A DNA stretch of 64,000 nucleotides from Actinoplanes sichuanensis (GCF_033097365.1 NZ_AP028461.1:9389501-9453500), one strand, 5' to 3'; counted from the stretch's first letter, positions 19,836 through 28,620 are shown. Translations and numbers: made by a program. The notes: generated by a model not told the origin, from the sequence alone.

Positions 19836-20263
19836 GCGAGGCTCCTCCCAACGAAGTCCGAACGAAGACCAACGAAGTCCGACCGGAGACCCAAAGATCA
19901 ATTTGAATCCGTCCCGGTCATTGGGGATGAACGACGGCGGGCACGGGAAGGAGCGGCATGAAAGGGCTATTAGTACCGAAGTGACTGGACAAAATAGAGT
20001 AAAAGCGACAAATAGTCGTCCAAGAATTCTGGATTCGTGATCCACGCAGCCTGTAACGGTGGTCACTCTCTCTGTCAGGATGGGGACGACGGCATCGCCG
20101 CTGTCGCCATCCGCCGACCAGCGGGGCCACGGCGTCCGTCCCGGCTTCCAGCCGGTGCTCGCCGCGCGGCAACCCACACCCGGGCCAGGCGCGGCACCTG
20201 AGAGGTCCGCCGCGTGGCCGGGAGACACCCGCCGCGGGCGCAACGAGGAAACAGGAGACACGG
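19836..20263. other. Divergent intergenic region ahead of the 2-oxoacid dehydrogenase operon
   Basis: 428 bases with no supported gene. The left end has the leader of the Ser/Pro-rich protein and its AACGAAG repeats. The part around 19960-20060 is clearly more A/T-rich than its surroundings (for example AAAATAGAGTAAAAGCGAC), which is where promoters in both directions are most likely, though no clear -35/-10 pair was found. Confidence 0.55.
19850..19881 (-). repeat. Three direct repeats of AACGAAG(T/A)CC(G), about one helical turn apart
   Basis: AACGAAGTCCG (19850-19860), AACGAAGACC (19861-19870) and AACGAAGTCCG (19871-19881) stand head to tail with a period of 10-11 bases. They lie 15-46 bases ahead of the GTG of the Ser/Pro-rich protein, in its 5' untranslated region or promoter. 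Helically phased direct repeats are typical of binding sites for oligomeric regulators, but no specific regulator is implied. Confidence 0.6.
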
Positions 20264-21403
20264 ATGGCGAAAGGCGAGAGCGTGGCCGGGACCGACATCC
20301 CGCCCGGCGGCTTCGTCCAACTGCTGACCCCCGACGGCGAACGCATCGACAGCGTCACCGCCGCCGACGGGACGACGTATTCCGTCGACTTCACCGACGA
20401 GGAGTACCGCGAGCTCTACCGGGACCTGGTCACCGTCCGTCGCCTCGACACCGAGGCGGTCGCCCTGCAGCGGCAGGGCGAGCTGGGCATCTGGGCCAGC
20501 CTGCTGGGCCAGGAGGCGGCGCAGGTCGGCTCCGGCCGGGCGCTGCGGCCGCAGGACATGGCCTTCCCGACCTACCGCGAGCACGGCGTCCTCTACTGCC
20601 GCGGGATCGACCCGATCATGCCGTTCGGCCTGTTCCGGGGAGTCGACCAGGGCGGCTGGGACGCCAACGAGTTCAAGTTCAACCAGTACACGATCGTCAT
20701 CGGCTCGCAGACACTGCACGCGACCGGCTACGCCATGGGCGTCACCATGGACGGCAAGACCGGTTCCGCCGACGGTGAGGCCGTGATCGCCTACTTCGGC
20801 GACGGCGCGACCAGCCAGGGCGAGGTCAACGAGGCGTTCGTGTGGTCCGGGGTGTTCAACTCCCCGATCGTCTTCTTCTGCCAGAACAACCAGTACGCGA
20901 TCTCCGAGCCCCTGGAGCGCCAGACCCGGGTTCCGCTCTACCAGCGGGCCGGCGGCTACGGCTTCCCCGGCATCCGGGTGGACGGCAACGACGTGCTGGC
21001 CACGTTCGCGGTGACCCGGGCGGCGCTGGACAACGCGCGTAACGGCCAGGGCCCGACGCTGATCGAGGCGTACACGTACCGGATGGGCGCGCACACCAGC
21101 TCGGACGACCCGACGCGTTACCGCATCTCGAGCGAGGTCGAGTCGTGGAAGGCGAAGGACCCGATCAGCCGGCTCCGGGCCTTCCTGAGCAAGCAGAAGA
21201 TCGCCAAGAAGGACTTCTTCGCCGAGGTCGACGAGACCGCCAACAAGAAGGCGCTGGATCTCCGGGAGCGGGTGCTGGCGATGCCCGACCCCGAACCCGT
21301 GACGCTTTTCGATCACGTCTATCCCAACGGTTCGCCGGAACTCGACGCGCAGCGTGACGCGTTCACCCGGTACCAGGCGTCGTTCGAGGGGAGTGGGCAC
21401 TGA
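20264..21403 (+). CDS. 2-oxoacid dehydrogenase E1 component, alpha subunit (branched-chain or pyruvate type)
   Basis: 379-residue TPP-dependent subunit that decarboxylates a 2-oxoacid and passes the acyl group to the E2 lipoyl arm. The TPP/Mg2+ motif is complete: GDGATSQGEVNEAF followed by QNNQYAIS about 30 residues later; AFPTYREHG and YRMGAHTSSDDPTRYR are typical of the alpha subunit of alpha2beta2 enzymes. It heads an operon with E1beta (overlapping by 1 base) and E2. The family includes branched-chain 2-oxoacid (BkdA) and pyruvate (PdhA) enzymes; the small-subunit architecture and E2 sequence favour the branched-chain type, which supplies starter units for branched fatty acids in actinobacteria. 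AGGAGA precedes the start by a good spacing. No E3 gene is adjacent. Confidence 0.93.
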   Translation: MAKGESVAGTDIPPGGFVQLLTPDGERIDSVTAADGTTYSVDFTDEEYRELYRDLVTVRRLDTEAVALQRQGELGIWASLLGQEAAQVGSGRALRPQDMAFPTYREHGVLYCRGIDPIMPFGLFRGVDQGGWDANEFKFNQYTIVIGSQTLHATGYAMGVTMDGKTGSADGEAVIAYFGDGATSQGEVNEAFVWSGVFNSPIVFFCQNNQYAISEPLERQTRVPLYQRAGGYGFPGIRVDGNDVLATFAVTRAALDNARNGQGPTLIEAYTYRMGAHTSSDDPTRYRISSEVESWKAKDPISRLRAFLSKQKIAKKDFFAEVDETANKKALDLRERVLAMPDPEPVTLFDHVYPNGSPELDAQRDAFTRYQASFEGSGH

Positions 21404-22380
21404 TGATCACACTGGGCAAAGCTCTCAACCACGGCCTGCGCCGCGCGATGGAGGACGACCCCAAGGTCGTGATCATGGGAGAGGACGTCGGCAAGCTCGG
21501 CGGCGTCTTCCGGATCACCGACGCCCTGCAGAAGGACTTCGGCGAGAATCGCGTGATCGACACCCCGCTGGCCGAGGCCGGCATCGTCGGGACCGCGGTC
21601 GGCCTGGCCATCCGCGGGTTCCGGCCGGTCTGTGAGATCCAGTTCGACGGGTTCGTCTTCCCGGCCTACAACCAGATCGTCGCCCAGGTGGCGAAGATGC
21701 ACTACCGGTCCAAGGGCAAGCTGCGACTGCCGATCACCATCCGGATCCCGTTCGGCGGCGGCATCGGCGCGGTCGAGCACCACTCCGAGTCGCCCGAGGC
21801 ATACTTCGCGCACACCGCCGGGCTCAAGGTGGTGACCTGCTCGAACCCGGCCGACGCGTACACGATGATCCAGCAGGCGATCGCCTCCGACGACCCGGTG
21901 ATCTTCTTCGAGCCCAAGCGGCGCTACTGGGAGAAGGGCGAGGTCGACCTGGACGCTCCGCTCAGCGGTGCGTTCCCGCTGCACTCGGCACGGGTGGCCC
22001 GGCCGGGTAGCGACGCGACGCTGCTCGCGTACGGCCCGATGGTCCGGGTGGCGCTGGACGCCGCCTCGGCCGCCGCCGAGGACGGCCGCGAGCTCGAAGT
22101 GATCGACCTGCGCTCGCTCTCGCCGATCGACTACCCGGTGCTCTTCGAGTCGGTCCGCCGGACCGGCCGCGCCGTCGTCGTCCACGAGGCGCCCGGCAAC
22201 GTGGGTCTCGGCGCTGAGATCGCCGCCCGGATCACCGAGGAGTGCTTCTACTCACTGGAAGCGCCGGTACTGCGGGTGACCGGATACGACATCCCCTACC
22301 CGGCCGCGCGGGTCGAGGAGGAATACCTCCCCGACCTGGACCGGGTGCTGGACGCCGTCGACCGTTCGTTCGGCTGGTGA
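21403..22380 (+). CDS. 2-oxoacid dehydrogenase E1 component, beta subunit
   Basis: 325-residue partner of the E1alpha gene, completing the alpha2beta2 TPP-dependent decarboxylase. It contains the beta-subunit pyrimidine-binding pattern IMGEDVGKLGGVFRITDALQ at the N-terminus, DTPLAEAGIVGTAVGLA, and the C-terminal transketolase domain with IDLRSLSPIDYPVLFESVRRT and VVHEAPGNVG. The ATG shares its first base with the E1alpha stop (TGATG), so translation is coupled. Stoichiometric expression is expected. As for E1alpha, branched-chain 2-oxoacids are the more likely substrates but pyruvate is not excluded. Confidence 0.95.
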   Translation: MITLGKALNHGLRRAMEDDPKVVIMGEDVGKLGGVFRITDALQKDFGENRVIDTPLAEAGIVGTAVGLAIRGFRPVCEIQFDGFVFPAYNQIVAQVAKMHYRSKGKLRLPITIRIPFGGGIGAVEHHSESPEAYFAHTAGLKVVTCSNPADAYTMIQQAIASDDPVIFFEPKRRYWEKGEVDLDAPLSGAFPLHSARVARPGSDATLLAYGPMVRVALDAASAAAEDGRELEVIDLRSLSPIDYPVLFESVRRTGRAVVVHEAPGNVGLGAEIAARITEECFYSLEAPVLRVTGYDIPYPAARVEEEYLPDLDRVLDAVDRSFGW

Positions 22381-22385
22381 CGCCG

Positions 22386-23891
22386 ATGTCCCGGATCAAG
22401 GAGTTCAACCTGCCCGACCTCGGTGAGGGTCTCACCGAGGGCGAGATCCTGTCCTGGCTGGTCAAGGTGGGCGACACCATCGAGCTCAACCAGCCGATCG
22501 TCGAAGTCGAGACCGCGAAGGCGGCGGTCGAGATCCCGGCGAAATGGGGCGGCGTAGTCACCCGGATCTTCCACGAGGCGGGGGCGGTGGTCGAGGTCGG
22601 CCAGCCGATCATCGCCATCGACACCGACCCGACCGCGGGTCCGGTGCCGTCGCCCGATTCCGCGCCGGCTTCCTCTTCCTCTTCCTCGTCCGAGGACGGC
22701 GAGACCGAAGCCGGCCTCATCGGTGGTCCGGCGCCCGGCGGGCGGACCGCGGTTCTCGTCGGTTACGGCCCGAAAACGACAACGGCAAAACGACGACCCC
22801 GCAGCGGTACGGCCACGACTTCGACAACCGCAACCACACCCACCCCGCCTCCGGCGGCTGCCGCCCCGATCGTGGCCGCACCGATCGTGCCGGCTCCCGT
22901 GGTCCAGCCCGTCGCTCCGGCGACCGTCCCCCCGGCGGCCGTCTCCCCGGCCGTCATCTCACCCGCGACGGCCTCCCCGGCCGGACGGACCGGGCCGGTG
23001 CTCGCCAAGCCGCCGGTTCGGAAGCTCGCCCGTGATCTCGGCGTCGACCTCGCCGGAGTCAACGGGACGGGCCCGATGGGTTCGGTGACGCGGGACGACG
23101 TACAACTGGCGGCTTCTCGCCCGGAAACGCCGGCCGAGACCGCTGCGGCGACCGTGCCCACCGCACCGGCCGCGGTCTTCGACGCATCCCGCGAGCAGCG
23201 CATCCCGATCAAGGGGGTGCGGAAGCTGACCGCGGAGAACATGGTCGCGTCGGCGTTCTCGGCACCGCACGTCACCGAGTTCCTCACGGTCGACGTGACG
23301 CGCTCGATGAAGGCGCTGGAGAAGCTGAAGTCGCGGCCCGAGTTCGCCGAGACCAGGGTGTCGCCGCTGCTGCTGGTGGCGAAGGCGGTGCTGCTCGCGG
23401 CGAAACGTCATCCGATGGTCAACTCGACCTGGTCCGGGGCGACCGGGGAGATCGTGATCAAGGACTACGTGAACCTCGGCATCGCCGCGGCGACCGAGCG
23501 TGGCCTGATCGTCCCGAACGTCAAGGACGCCGGCCGCCTCACCCTCCGCGAACTGGCCGAGGCCCTGAACACGCTGGTCCGGGTGGCCAAGTCGGGGAAG
23601 ACCCCGCCGTCCGACATGACCGGCGGCACACTCTCGATCACGAACGTGGGTGTGTTCGGCATCGACACCGGAACACCGATCCTGCCTCCGGGCGAGTCGG
23701 CGATCCTGGCCTTCGGCGCGATCCGGCCGATGCCCTGGGTGCACAAGGACAAGATCAAGGTGCGTCAGGTCACCACACTCGGGCTCTCCTTCGACCACCG
23801 GATCATCGACGGCGAACTGGGCTCGAAGTTCCTGCGTGACGTGGGTGCGTTCCTGACCGACCCGGAGGCGACACTGCTCAGCTGGACCTAA
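22386..23891 (+). CDS. 2-oxoacid dehydrogenase E2 component (lipoyl acyltransferase)
   Basis: 501 residues in the classic E2 order. One lipoyl domain (about 1-80) has the modified lysine in VEVETAKAAVEIP. A long Ala/Pro/Thr-rich linker (about 85-205) follows, then a peripheral-subunit-binding domain (LAKPPVRKLARDLGVDLAGV, about 207-240) that holds E1 and E3, then the catalytic core (about 275-500) with the DHRIIDG active-site motif containing the general-base His and the Asp. The core also has FLTVDVTRSMKALEKLK. A single lipoyl domain suits a branched-chain-type E2. The ATG is 5 bases after the E1beta stop; an open frame extends upstream inside E1beta but the lipoyl domain starts here. E3 must come from elsewhere. 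Confidence 0.94.
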   Translation: MSRIKEFNLPDLGEGLTEGEILSWLVKVGDTIELNQPIVEVETAKAAVEIPAKWGGVVTRIFHEAGAVVEVGQPIIAIDTDPTAGPVPSPDSAPASSSSSSSEDGETEAGLIGGPAPGGRTAVLVGYGPKTTTAKRRPRSGTATTSTTATTPTPPPAAAAPIVAAPIVPAPVVQPVAPATVPPAAVSPAVISPATASPAGRTGPVLAKPPVRKLARDLGVDLAGVNGTGPMGSVTRDDVQLAASRPETPAETAAATVPTAPAAVFDASREQRIPIKGVRKLTAENMVASAFSAPHVTEFLTVDVTRSMKALEKLKSRPEFAETRVSPLLLVAKAVLLAAKRHPMVNSTWSGATGEIVIKDYVNLGIAAATERGLIVPNVKDAGRLTLRELAEALNTLVRVAKSGKTPPSDMTGGTLSITNVGVFGIDTGTPILPPGESAILAFGAIRPMPWVHKDKIKVRQVTTLGLSFDHRIIDGELGSKFLRDVGAFLTDPEATLLSWT

Positions 23892-23972
23892 GGACCGTTG
23901 GTCACACATGGCAGGTGACCTTCGATCCTTAGGTTCATGACCCAGCTCACCCCTTAATTCCCTGGCGGAGCG

Positions 23973-24006
23973 CCCGTTGTCGACCGATACTTGAGTCGAC
24001 AACGGG
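23973..24006. promoter_or_regulatory. Perfect 12-bp inverted repeat ahead of the 46-aa gene
   Basis: CCCGTTGTCGAC (23973-23984), a 10-base spacer, and GTCGACAACGGG (23995-24006). It lies 82 bases after the E2 stop and 85 bases before the small ORF. It lacks a U tract, so it may be a weak terminator for the dehydrogenase operon or an operator for a dimeric regulator of the small gene. Confidence 0.6.
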
Positions 24007-24090
24007 ACGCGCGCCGAGGGGGTCCGCCACAAGCGGTCCGGCGACGCTCGTCAAGCCAGACCCGCCACCGCGGGAGAAGTGAGCACTGCC

Positions 24091-24231
24091 ATGAACATGA
24101 TCGACCGCATTCGCCGCAACCGGATGATCAGCCGCCAGAACCGTGCCATCGAGCGCGCGATGCAGGCGGCGCCCACGCAGGCCATGCGCGACGAGATCGC
24201 CGTCATCGCCCAGCGTCGCTGGACCAACTGA
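24091..24231 (+). CDS. Small basic protein (46 aa)
   Basis: MNMIDRIRRNRMISRQNRAI is followed by ERAMQAAPTQAMRDEIAVIAQ and a terminal RRWTN. It is probably one or two amphipathic helices, strongly basic at the N-terminus. Support: GGGAGAAG ribosome binding site 14 bases upstream, an upstream palindrome, and a strong terminator 30 bases after its stop, so it looks like a complete one-gene unit. Function unknown; the helix with Arg clusters could bind RNA, membrane or a protein partner. Confidence 0.72.
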   Translation: MNMIDRIRRNRMISRQNRAIERAMQAAPTQAMRDEIAVIAQRRWTN

Positions 24232-24260
24232 GGTCCCAGGCGTTTTCGCACACGACGTTC

Positions 24261-24289
24261 CAGCCCGTCCGGGTCACCCGGGCGGGCTG
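24261..24289 (+). terminator. Terminator of the 46-aa gene
   Basis: 13-bp stem CAGCCCGTCCGGG against CCCGGGCGGGCTG with one G-T pair and a 3-base loop, then GTTTCG. Right position and orientation for the small gene. Confidence 0.85.
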
Positions 24290-24631
24290 TTTCGTGTACG
24301 CGTGAACAGGGCTCCGGCGTTACCAGAATCACGTCCTCCTCGTTTCCGGGATCGCACCCTGTTCGTGTCTGATCTCAACCTTGAAGATCGGTAAGAGGTC
24401 CCCAAGGGGCGTACACCGGGATTCCTCCCGCCGCGCCCGCCCGGTACCGTGGGCACGGTCCCCGAACCGGCACGGCCGATCGGCGAGGGAGACCGGGGCC
24501 ACCCGGGCAGCGACAACGCCCACGGCCTCAGCACGGCCAGGCCGGAAAGCTGGCACGACCCCTGGCGGAAGGTCGTCGGTGGAGTCGCGTCCGTGCAAAG
24601 CTGGCACGGCCGCATCGATGAGGAGGCGCGT
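24290..24631. other. Intergenic region before the FG-repeat protein
   Basis: 342 bases. An open frame in phase with the FG-repeat gene reaches back to 24449, but its composition (few repeats, no ribosome binding site) suggests leader rather than coding sequence. GAGGAGG just before 24632 marks the true start. No promoter hexamers are clear. Confidence 0.5.
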
Positions 24632-27600
24632 ATGACGTCCGAGGGGCAGCACGCCGGTCAGCCGGCCGAGGCCACGTCGGGCGGACCCACGTCGGGCGGG
24701 TTCCCGCCCGACCCCGACGCACAGCGGATCGCCGGCCGGGCATCGGCCCAGCCGCCCGCTGAGGGCTTCCCCAATTCGTATGGTCCGCCGCCGACCAGCA
24801 CTCCGGGCGGTGGCTCACCGTTCGTCGTGCCCGCCGTCTCCACCTTCGGCGCCGGCTCCGGCCAGGGCGGCACCTCCTACGGTTCGGCCCGGGTGCCGCA
24901 GCCCGAGGCGTCGCCGTATGGTTCGGTCTCCCCCGAGGCCGCCGGTACCGCGTCGCCCTACGGTTCGCCCCCTGGTCAGTACGGTCCGCCCGGCACTCCG
25001 CCGACGCCGTATGGATCCGCGCCCTCCTCCGGTGCCGCGTCCGTCCCGGCGCCCGCGCCGTTCGACGCCGGCCAGCCGCAGCCGTCCTGGACCCCGCCCG
25101 GTTCCGCCACCCCGCCGCCCCCAGCGGCCGAGCCCGGCGCCGCGGGATCGTTCGGTGGCGGCTTCCCACCCCCGGCCGCACCGGAGCCGTCCGGTGGTCG
25201 GCTCACGTCGAGTGGGCTCCCGACCCGCACTCCGGGGGCCACCGCGCCCGAGGACGGTGGTCTCGGCCGCTCCTTCTCCGCATTCGGTGACCAGCCGGTC
25301 CGGGTGCCCGGGGCCAGCCTCTCCGACCTTCCGGACAATTCGGCCCCCGGCACGTTCAGCACCGGCCCGGCACAGAACAGTTGGATGCAGAACGTTCGCG
25401 GGTCCGAGACCCCGGATTCCGCTCCGCCGCAGCCGGCCAGCACCACGTTCCCGTCCCGGCGCGGCGAGGGCGGCGGCTTCCCGCTGCGCGCCCCGGCCGG
25501 CCCCGGCACCGAGTCGCCCTCCGGCAGCCAGCCCAGCCTGGACCTGCCGGTTCGGGGCCGGCAGCCGTTCGGCAGCACCCCGCCCGCGTCCTCGTCCGAT
25601 CAGGCTCGCGAGCCGTTCGGCAGCCCCTCCCCGCTCAGCGGGGGTGGATTCCCGCCGCCGTCGGATGCTCCGCCGTTCGGCAACCCGCCCGCGGACGCTT
25701 CCCGCGACCCGCTCGGCGGTGCCACGTTCCCCCCGAGCGGCGACGCTCCCGCGTTCGGCGGCCCGCTCTCGTCGCCCGGTGACGCTTCGGCGTTCGGTGG
25801 GTCGACCGCACCCGCGGGAGACGGTTCCGCGTTCGGTGGGTCGACCGCACCCTCGGGAGACGGTTCCGCGTTCGGTGGATCGGCCGTGCCTTCGGGTAAC
25901 CACTCGCCCGCCCCCCTGGGAGACGGTTCCGGGTTCGGTGGCGGATCGTTCCCGCCGCCCGGTGACGCCCCCGCGTTCGGGGGTTCCGCCCCGCCCGCCG
26001 GGGACGGTTCCGGGTTCGGTGGCGGCTCCTTCCCGCGCTCGGGCGACGCTCCCGCGTTCGGTGGATCGTTCCCGCCCGCACCGGAGTCCGGCCCGCGTGA
26101 CGGTGGCGAGCAGCCGCTGTCCGCAGCCGGCTACCCGCAGCGTGTCCCGGGTGCGGCGCTCTCCACGGGTGGCGCCCTCCCCGATGACCAGCAGGGTGGT
26201 TCCTCGGTCCCGCAGCCGCGTGACCCGGCGAAGAAGCCCGCGGTCGGCTCGGCCCGACCGGTGACCGCGAGCGCGTCGGTTCCCGGTGTCCGGGTCACCC
26301 CGGCCGAGGCTGCCGAGCTTCCCCCGCCGTCCAGCGCCGCACCGCAGGCCCGCGTCTACGGCCGCCCGGCCCCGGCAGCCCCGGACGAGGCCCCGGCCAC
26401 CAACGACGAGTCGCCGTCGGGCGGTTTCGCGGCAGCACCGTCCACCGCGTCGCCGTATGGTGACCAGCCCAGTGGCCTGCCCCAGCGAGGCGAGGGCGGT
26501 GGCCCCGCCCCGCAGTACCCGCCGGGCAAGCCGAGCGGCCTGCCGCAGCGGGACGAGAGCCCGTCCGGTGGTTTCGCCCCGGCACCGACCTCGCCGTTCG
26601 GCGGGCCGCAGCAGGGTGAGAGTGGTTTCCCGCCCGCGCCCACGTCGCCGTACGGTGCGCCGCCCCAGAACGACCCGCTCGGCGGCGGCGCCCAGAACAG
26701 CCCGTTCGGCGGCGCCCAGAACGACCCGCTCGGTGGCGGGCCCCAGAACAGCCCGTTCGGCGGCGGCTCCCCGGCGGGTGATCCGCTCGGCGGGCCTTCC
26801 CAGCCGGGCCAGAACGACCCGTTCGGTGGGCCGCAGCAGGGCGACCCCTTCGGTGCGCCGTCCTCGAACGATCCGTTCGGCAGGCCCGCCCAGCAGGGCG
26901 ATTCGTTCGGTGGCCCGTCTCGCCAGGGTGAGAACGGGCCGGCGCAGCAGGGTGAGAACCCGCTCGGCGGCTTCCCGCCCGCGCCGACCTCACCGTTCAG
27001 CGGATCCGCCCGCCCGGGCGACCCGTTCGGCGGACCGCAGCAGGGCGACAGCGCCGCGGGTGGCTTCCCGCCCGCTCCCACCTCCCCGTTCGGCGGCCCA
27101 CCGCAGGGCGACAACCCGTCCGGCGGTTTCCCGGCCGCGCCGACCTCGCCGTTCGGCGGACCGTCGCAGGGCGACAAGCCGTTCGGTGGCCCGCAGCAGG
27201 GCAGCGACCCCTTCGGCCAGCCGTCAGACCCGTTCGGTGGCCCGCAGCAGGGCAACGACCCGTTCGGCCAGCCGTCACAGGGCAACAGCCCGTTCGGTGC
27301 TCCGCAGCAGGGCAACGACCCCTTTGGCCAGCCATCGCAGGGCAACAGCCCGTTCGGTGCTCCGCAGCAGGGCAACGACCCGTTCGGTGGTCCGCAGCGT
27401 GGTGAGAACCCGTCCGGCGGGTTCGGCCTGCCGCAGCGGGGTGCCGACGACCGCAGTGGCGCCACGCCGTTCCCCGGTTCCCCGGGCGGCGAGCAGCCTG
27501 GTGGTTTTCCGCCGCCCGTCTACGGCACTGCGGCCTCGCCCTCCGGCAGCCCACAGGATGGGGGCCGGTTCCAGCCGCCCTCCAACGATGATCGTTTCCA

Positions 27601-28543
27601 GCCACCGTCAGGCGACGGCTTCGGCGCTCCGGGCGGCACCCATGGCAGCCCCGGCGCTCCGGGCGGCCCCGGCACCCCGGGTGCTCCGGGTGTCGCCCCG
27701 CAGTCGCCGGCCCGGGCCACTGCCCGTGCCACGGCGAGCGCCCGCGTCACTCCGCCGGAGGCGCAGCCGGGTGGCGGATCGCCGTTCTCGATGCCCGGTT
27801 CGCCGCAGTTCCCCGGTGGTGACGGTCAGCCGTTCCCGGGCGCCGGTGACCCCGGTGCTCAGCCGCCGTTCCCGGGCAGTGGTCCGGCCATGCCGGGTTC
27901 GCCGCAGTTCCCGGGCCAGTTCGGCGACCAGTCCGGGCCGCCCTACAGCGAGTTCGCCTCGGGTGGCCACAGCCCGATGCCCGGCGGCTTCCCGGACCAG
28001 TACAACGAGCACACCACGGACGTGTCCGGCCGGGGCAACTCGCCGTACGTTCCGGCGCCCGCCCTGCCGCCGATGCCCGGTGAGCAGCCCGGCGGCGCGT
28101 ACTCGGGTGGCCCGGCGACTCGTGCCACGGTGACTCCACCGGGTCCGGAGGACACCACGAGCTGGCCCGGGCCAGCCGACGAGCAGGGCCGGTTCGACCA
28201 GTTCAAGGCCGATCCGCCCGCGCCACCGCCGGCCCCGTCGGGGAAGGTGAACGTCCGTACGATCCCGGTCGCGCTGGCCGTCGTGCTGGGTGCGGCGCTG
28301 CTGCTGAGCCTCGTGTTCGGCCTGGTGTACCTGATCTCGGGTGACGACTTCAGCGTGTCCCAGGGTGAGTGCGTGAAGCGTGACGGCAACACCCCGGTGG
28401 CGGCCGCGTGCACCGAGCCGGAGACGTTCACGGTGGTGTCGATCGTGACCGCCAAGGAGCAGTGCGGTGACGTCTCCCAGCCGTACATCGTGGTGCCGAA
28501 GGACGACGGTGACCAGGTGCTCTGCCTGAAGAAGAACGGCTGA
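24632..28543 (+). CDS. Giant FG-repeat, Gly/Pro-rich membrane protein with LppU-like C-terminal domain
   Basis: 1303 residues. About 1200 N-terminal residues are low complexity (Gly, Pro, Ser, Ala, Gln, Phe) and contain about 35 FG dipeptides, mostly as PFGG, AFGG, GFGG or PFGAP set in hydrophilic linkers such as PQQGND. One membrane segment follows (about 1209-1236). The last 65 residues contain four cysteines in a pattern like the LppU-type domain (SQGECVKR, VAAACTEPETFTVVSIV, KEQCGDVS, LCLKKNG), probably extracellular and disulfide-bonded. So the FG-repeat part is probably cytoplasmic and tethered to the membrane. GAGGAGG is 6 bases before ATG 24632; an upstream frame from 24449 lacks one. 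The DNA contains tandem repeats that may vary in number between strains. Function unknown. Confidence 0.8.
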   Translation: MTSEGQHAGQPAEATSGGPTSGGFPPDPDAQRIAGRASAQPPAEGFPNSYGPPPTSTPGGGSPFVVPAVSTFGAGSGQGGTSYGSARVPQPEASPYGSVSPEAAGTASPYGSPPGQYGPPGTPPTPYGSAPSSGAASVPAPAPFDAGQPQPSWTPPGSATPPPPAAEPGAAGSFGGGFPPPAAPEPSGGRLTSSGLPTRTPGATAPEDGGLGRSFSAFGDQPVRVPGASLSDLPDNSAPGTFSTGPAQNSWMQNVRGSETPDSAPPQPASTTFPSRRGEGGGFPLRAPAGPGTESPSGSQPSLDLPVRGRQPFGSTPPASSSDQAREPFGSPSPLSGGGFPPPSDAPPFGNPPADASRDPLGGATFPPSGDAPAFGGPLSSPGDASAFGGSTAPAGDGSAFGGSTAPSGDGSAFGGSAVPSGNHSPAPLGDGSGFGGGSFPPPGDAPAFGGSAPPAGDGSGFGGGSFPRSGDAPAFGGSFPPAPESGPRDGGEQPLSAAGYPQRVPGAALSTGGALPDDQQGGSSVPQPRDPAKKPAVGSARPVTASASVPGVRVTPAEAAELPPPSSAAPQARVYGRPAPAAPDEAPATNDESPSGGFAAAPSTASPYGDQPSGLPQRGEGGGPAPQYPPGKPSGLPQRDESPSGGFAPAPTSPFGGPQQGESGFPPAPTSPYGAPPQNDPLGGGAQNSPFGGAQNDPLGGGPQNSPFGGGSPAGDPLGGPSQPGQNDPFGGPQQGDPFGAPSSNDPFGRPAQQGDSFGGPSRQGENGPAQQGENPLGGFPPAPTSPFSGSARPGDPFGGPQQGDSAAGGFPPAPTSPFGGPPQGDNPSGGFPAAPTSPFGGPSQGDKPFGGPQQGSDPFGQPSDPFGGPQQGNDPFGQPSQGNSPFGAPQQGNDPFGQPSQGNSPFGAPQQGNDPFGGPQRGENPSGGFGLPQRGADDRSGATPFPGSPGGEQPGGFPPPVYGTAASPSGSPQDGGRFQPPSNDDRFQPPSGDGFGAPGGTHGSPGAPGGPGTPGAPGVAPQSPARATARATASARVTPPEAQPGGGSPFSMPGSPQFPGGDGQPFPGAGDPGAQPPFPGSGPAMPGSPQFPGQFGDQSGPPYSEFASGGHSPMPGGFPDQYNEHTTDVSGRGNSPYVPAPALPPMPGEQPGGAYSGGPATRATVTPPGPEDTTSWPGPADEQGRFDQFKADPPAPPPAPSGKVNVRTIPVALAVVLGAALLLSLVFGLVYLISGDDFSVSQGECVKRDGNTPVAAACTEPETFTVVSIVTAKEQCGDVSQPYIVVPKDDGDQVLCLKKNG
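25787..25903 (+). repeat. 39-bp tandem repeat in the FG-repeat gene
   Basis: Three copies (25787-25825, 25826-25864, 25865-25903) encoding SAFGGSTAPSGDG and variants. The first two are nearly identical in DNA sequence; the third is diverged. In frame, 13 residues per unit. Confidence 0.85.
27251..27390 (+). repeat. 60-bp tandem repeat in the FG-repeat gene
   Basis: Two complete units (27251-27310 and 27311-27370) and a partial third, differing at only four bases. Each encodes a 20-residue block with GNDPFGQPSQ and GNSPFGAPQQ. The near-identity points to recent duplication, in frame. Confidence 0.85.
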
Positions 28544-28559
28544 TCAAGAGCGCTTCCAG

Positions 28560-28593
28560 GTGAACGGCCTCACCCCGGGGTGAGGCCGTTCAC
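28560..28593 (+). terminator. Terminator of the FG-repeat gene
   Basis: A perfect 17-bp palindrome with no spacer bases (GTGAACGGCCTCACCCC and its complement), 17 bases after the stop. As RNA it forms a strong hairpin with a minimal loop. Confidence 0.8.
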
Positions 28594-28620
28594 CGTTGGT
28601 GGGTGAGGCACCATGGCGGG

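Noticed and set aside
23985..24005. HAIR operator at CTTGAGTCGACAACG
   Set aside because: Only the left half resembles the HspR site; there is no ACTCAAG half 7 bases on. The sequence belongs to a different perfect palindrome.
24449..24631. Extended N-terminus of the FG-repeat protein
   Set aside because: There is no ribosome binding site before 24449, whereas GAGGAGG sits 6 bases ahead of ATG 24632, and the extra 61 residues lack the repeat composition.
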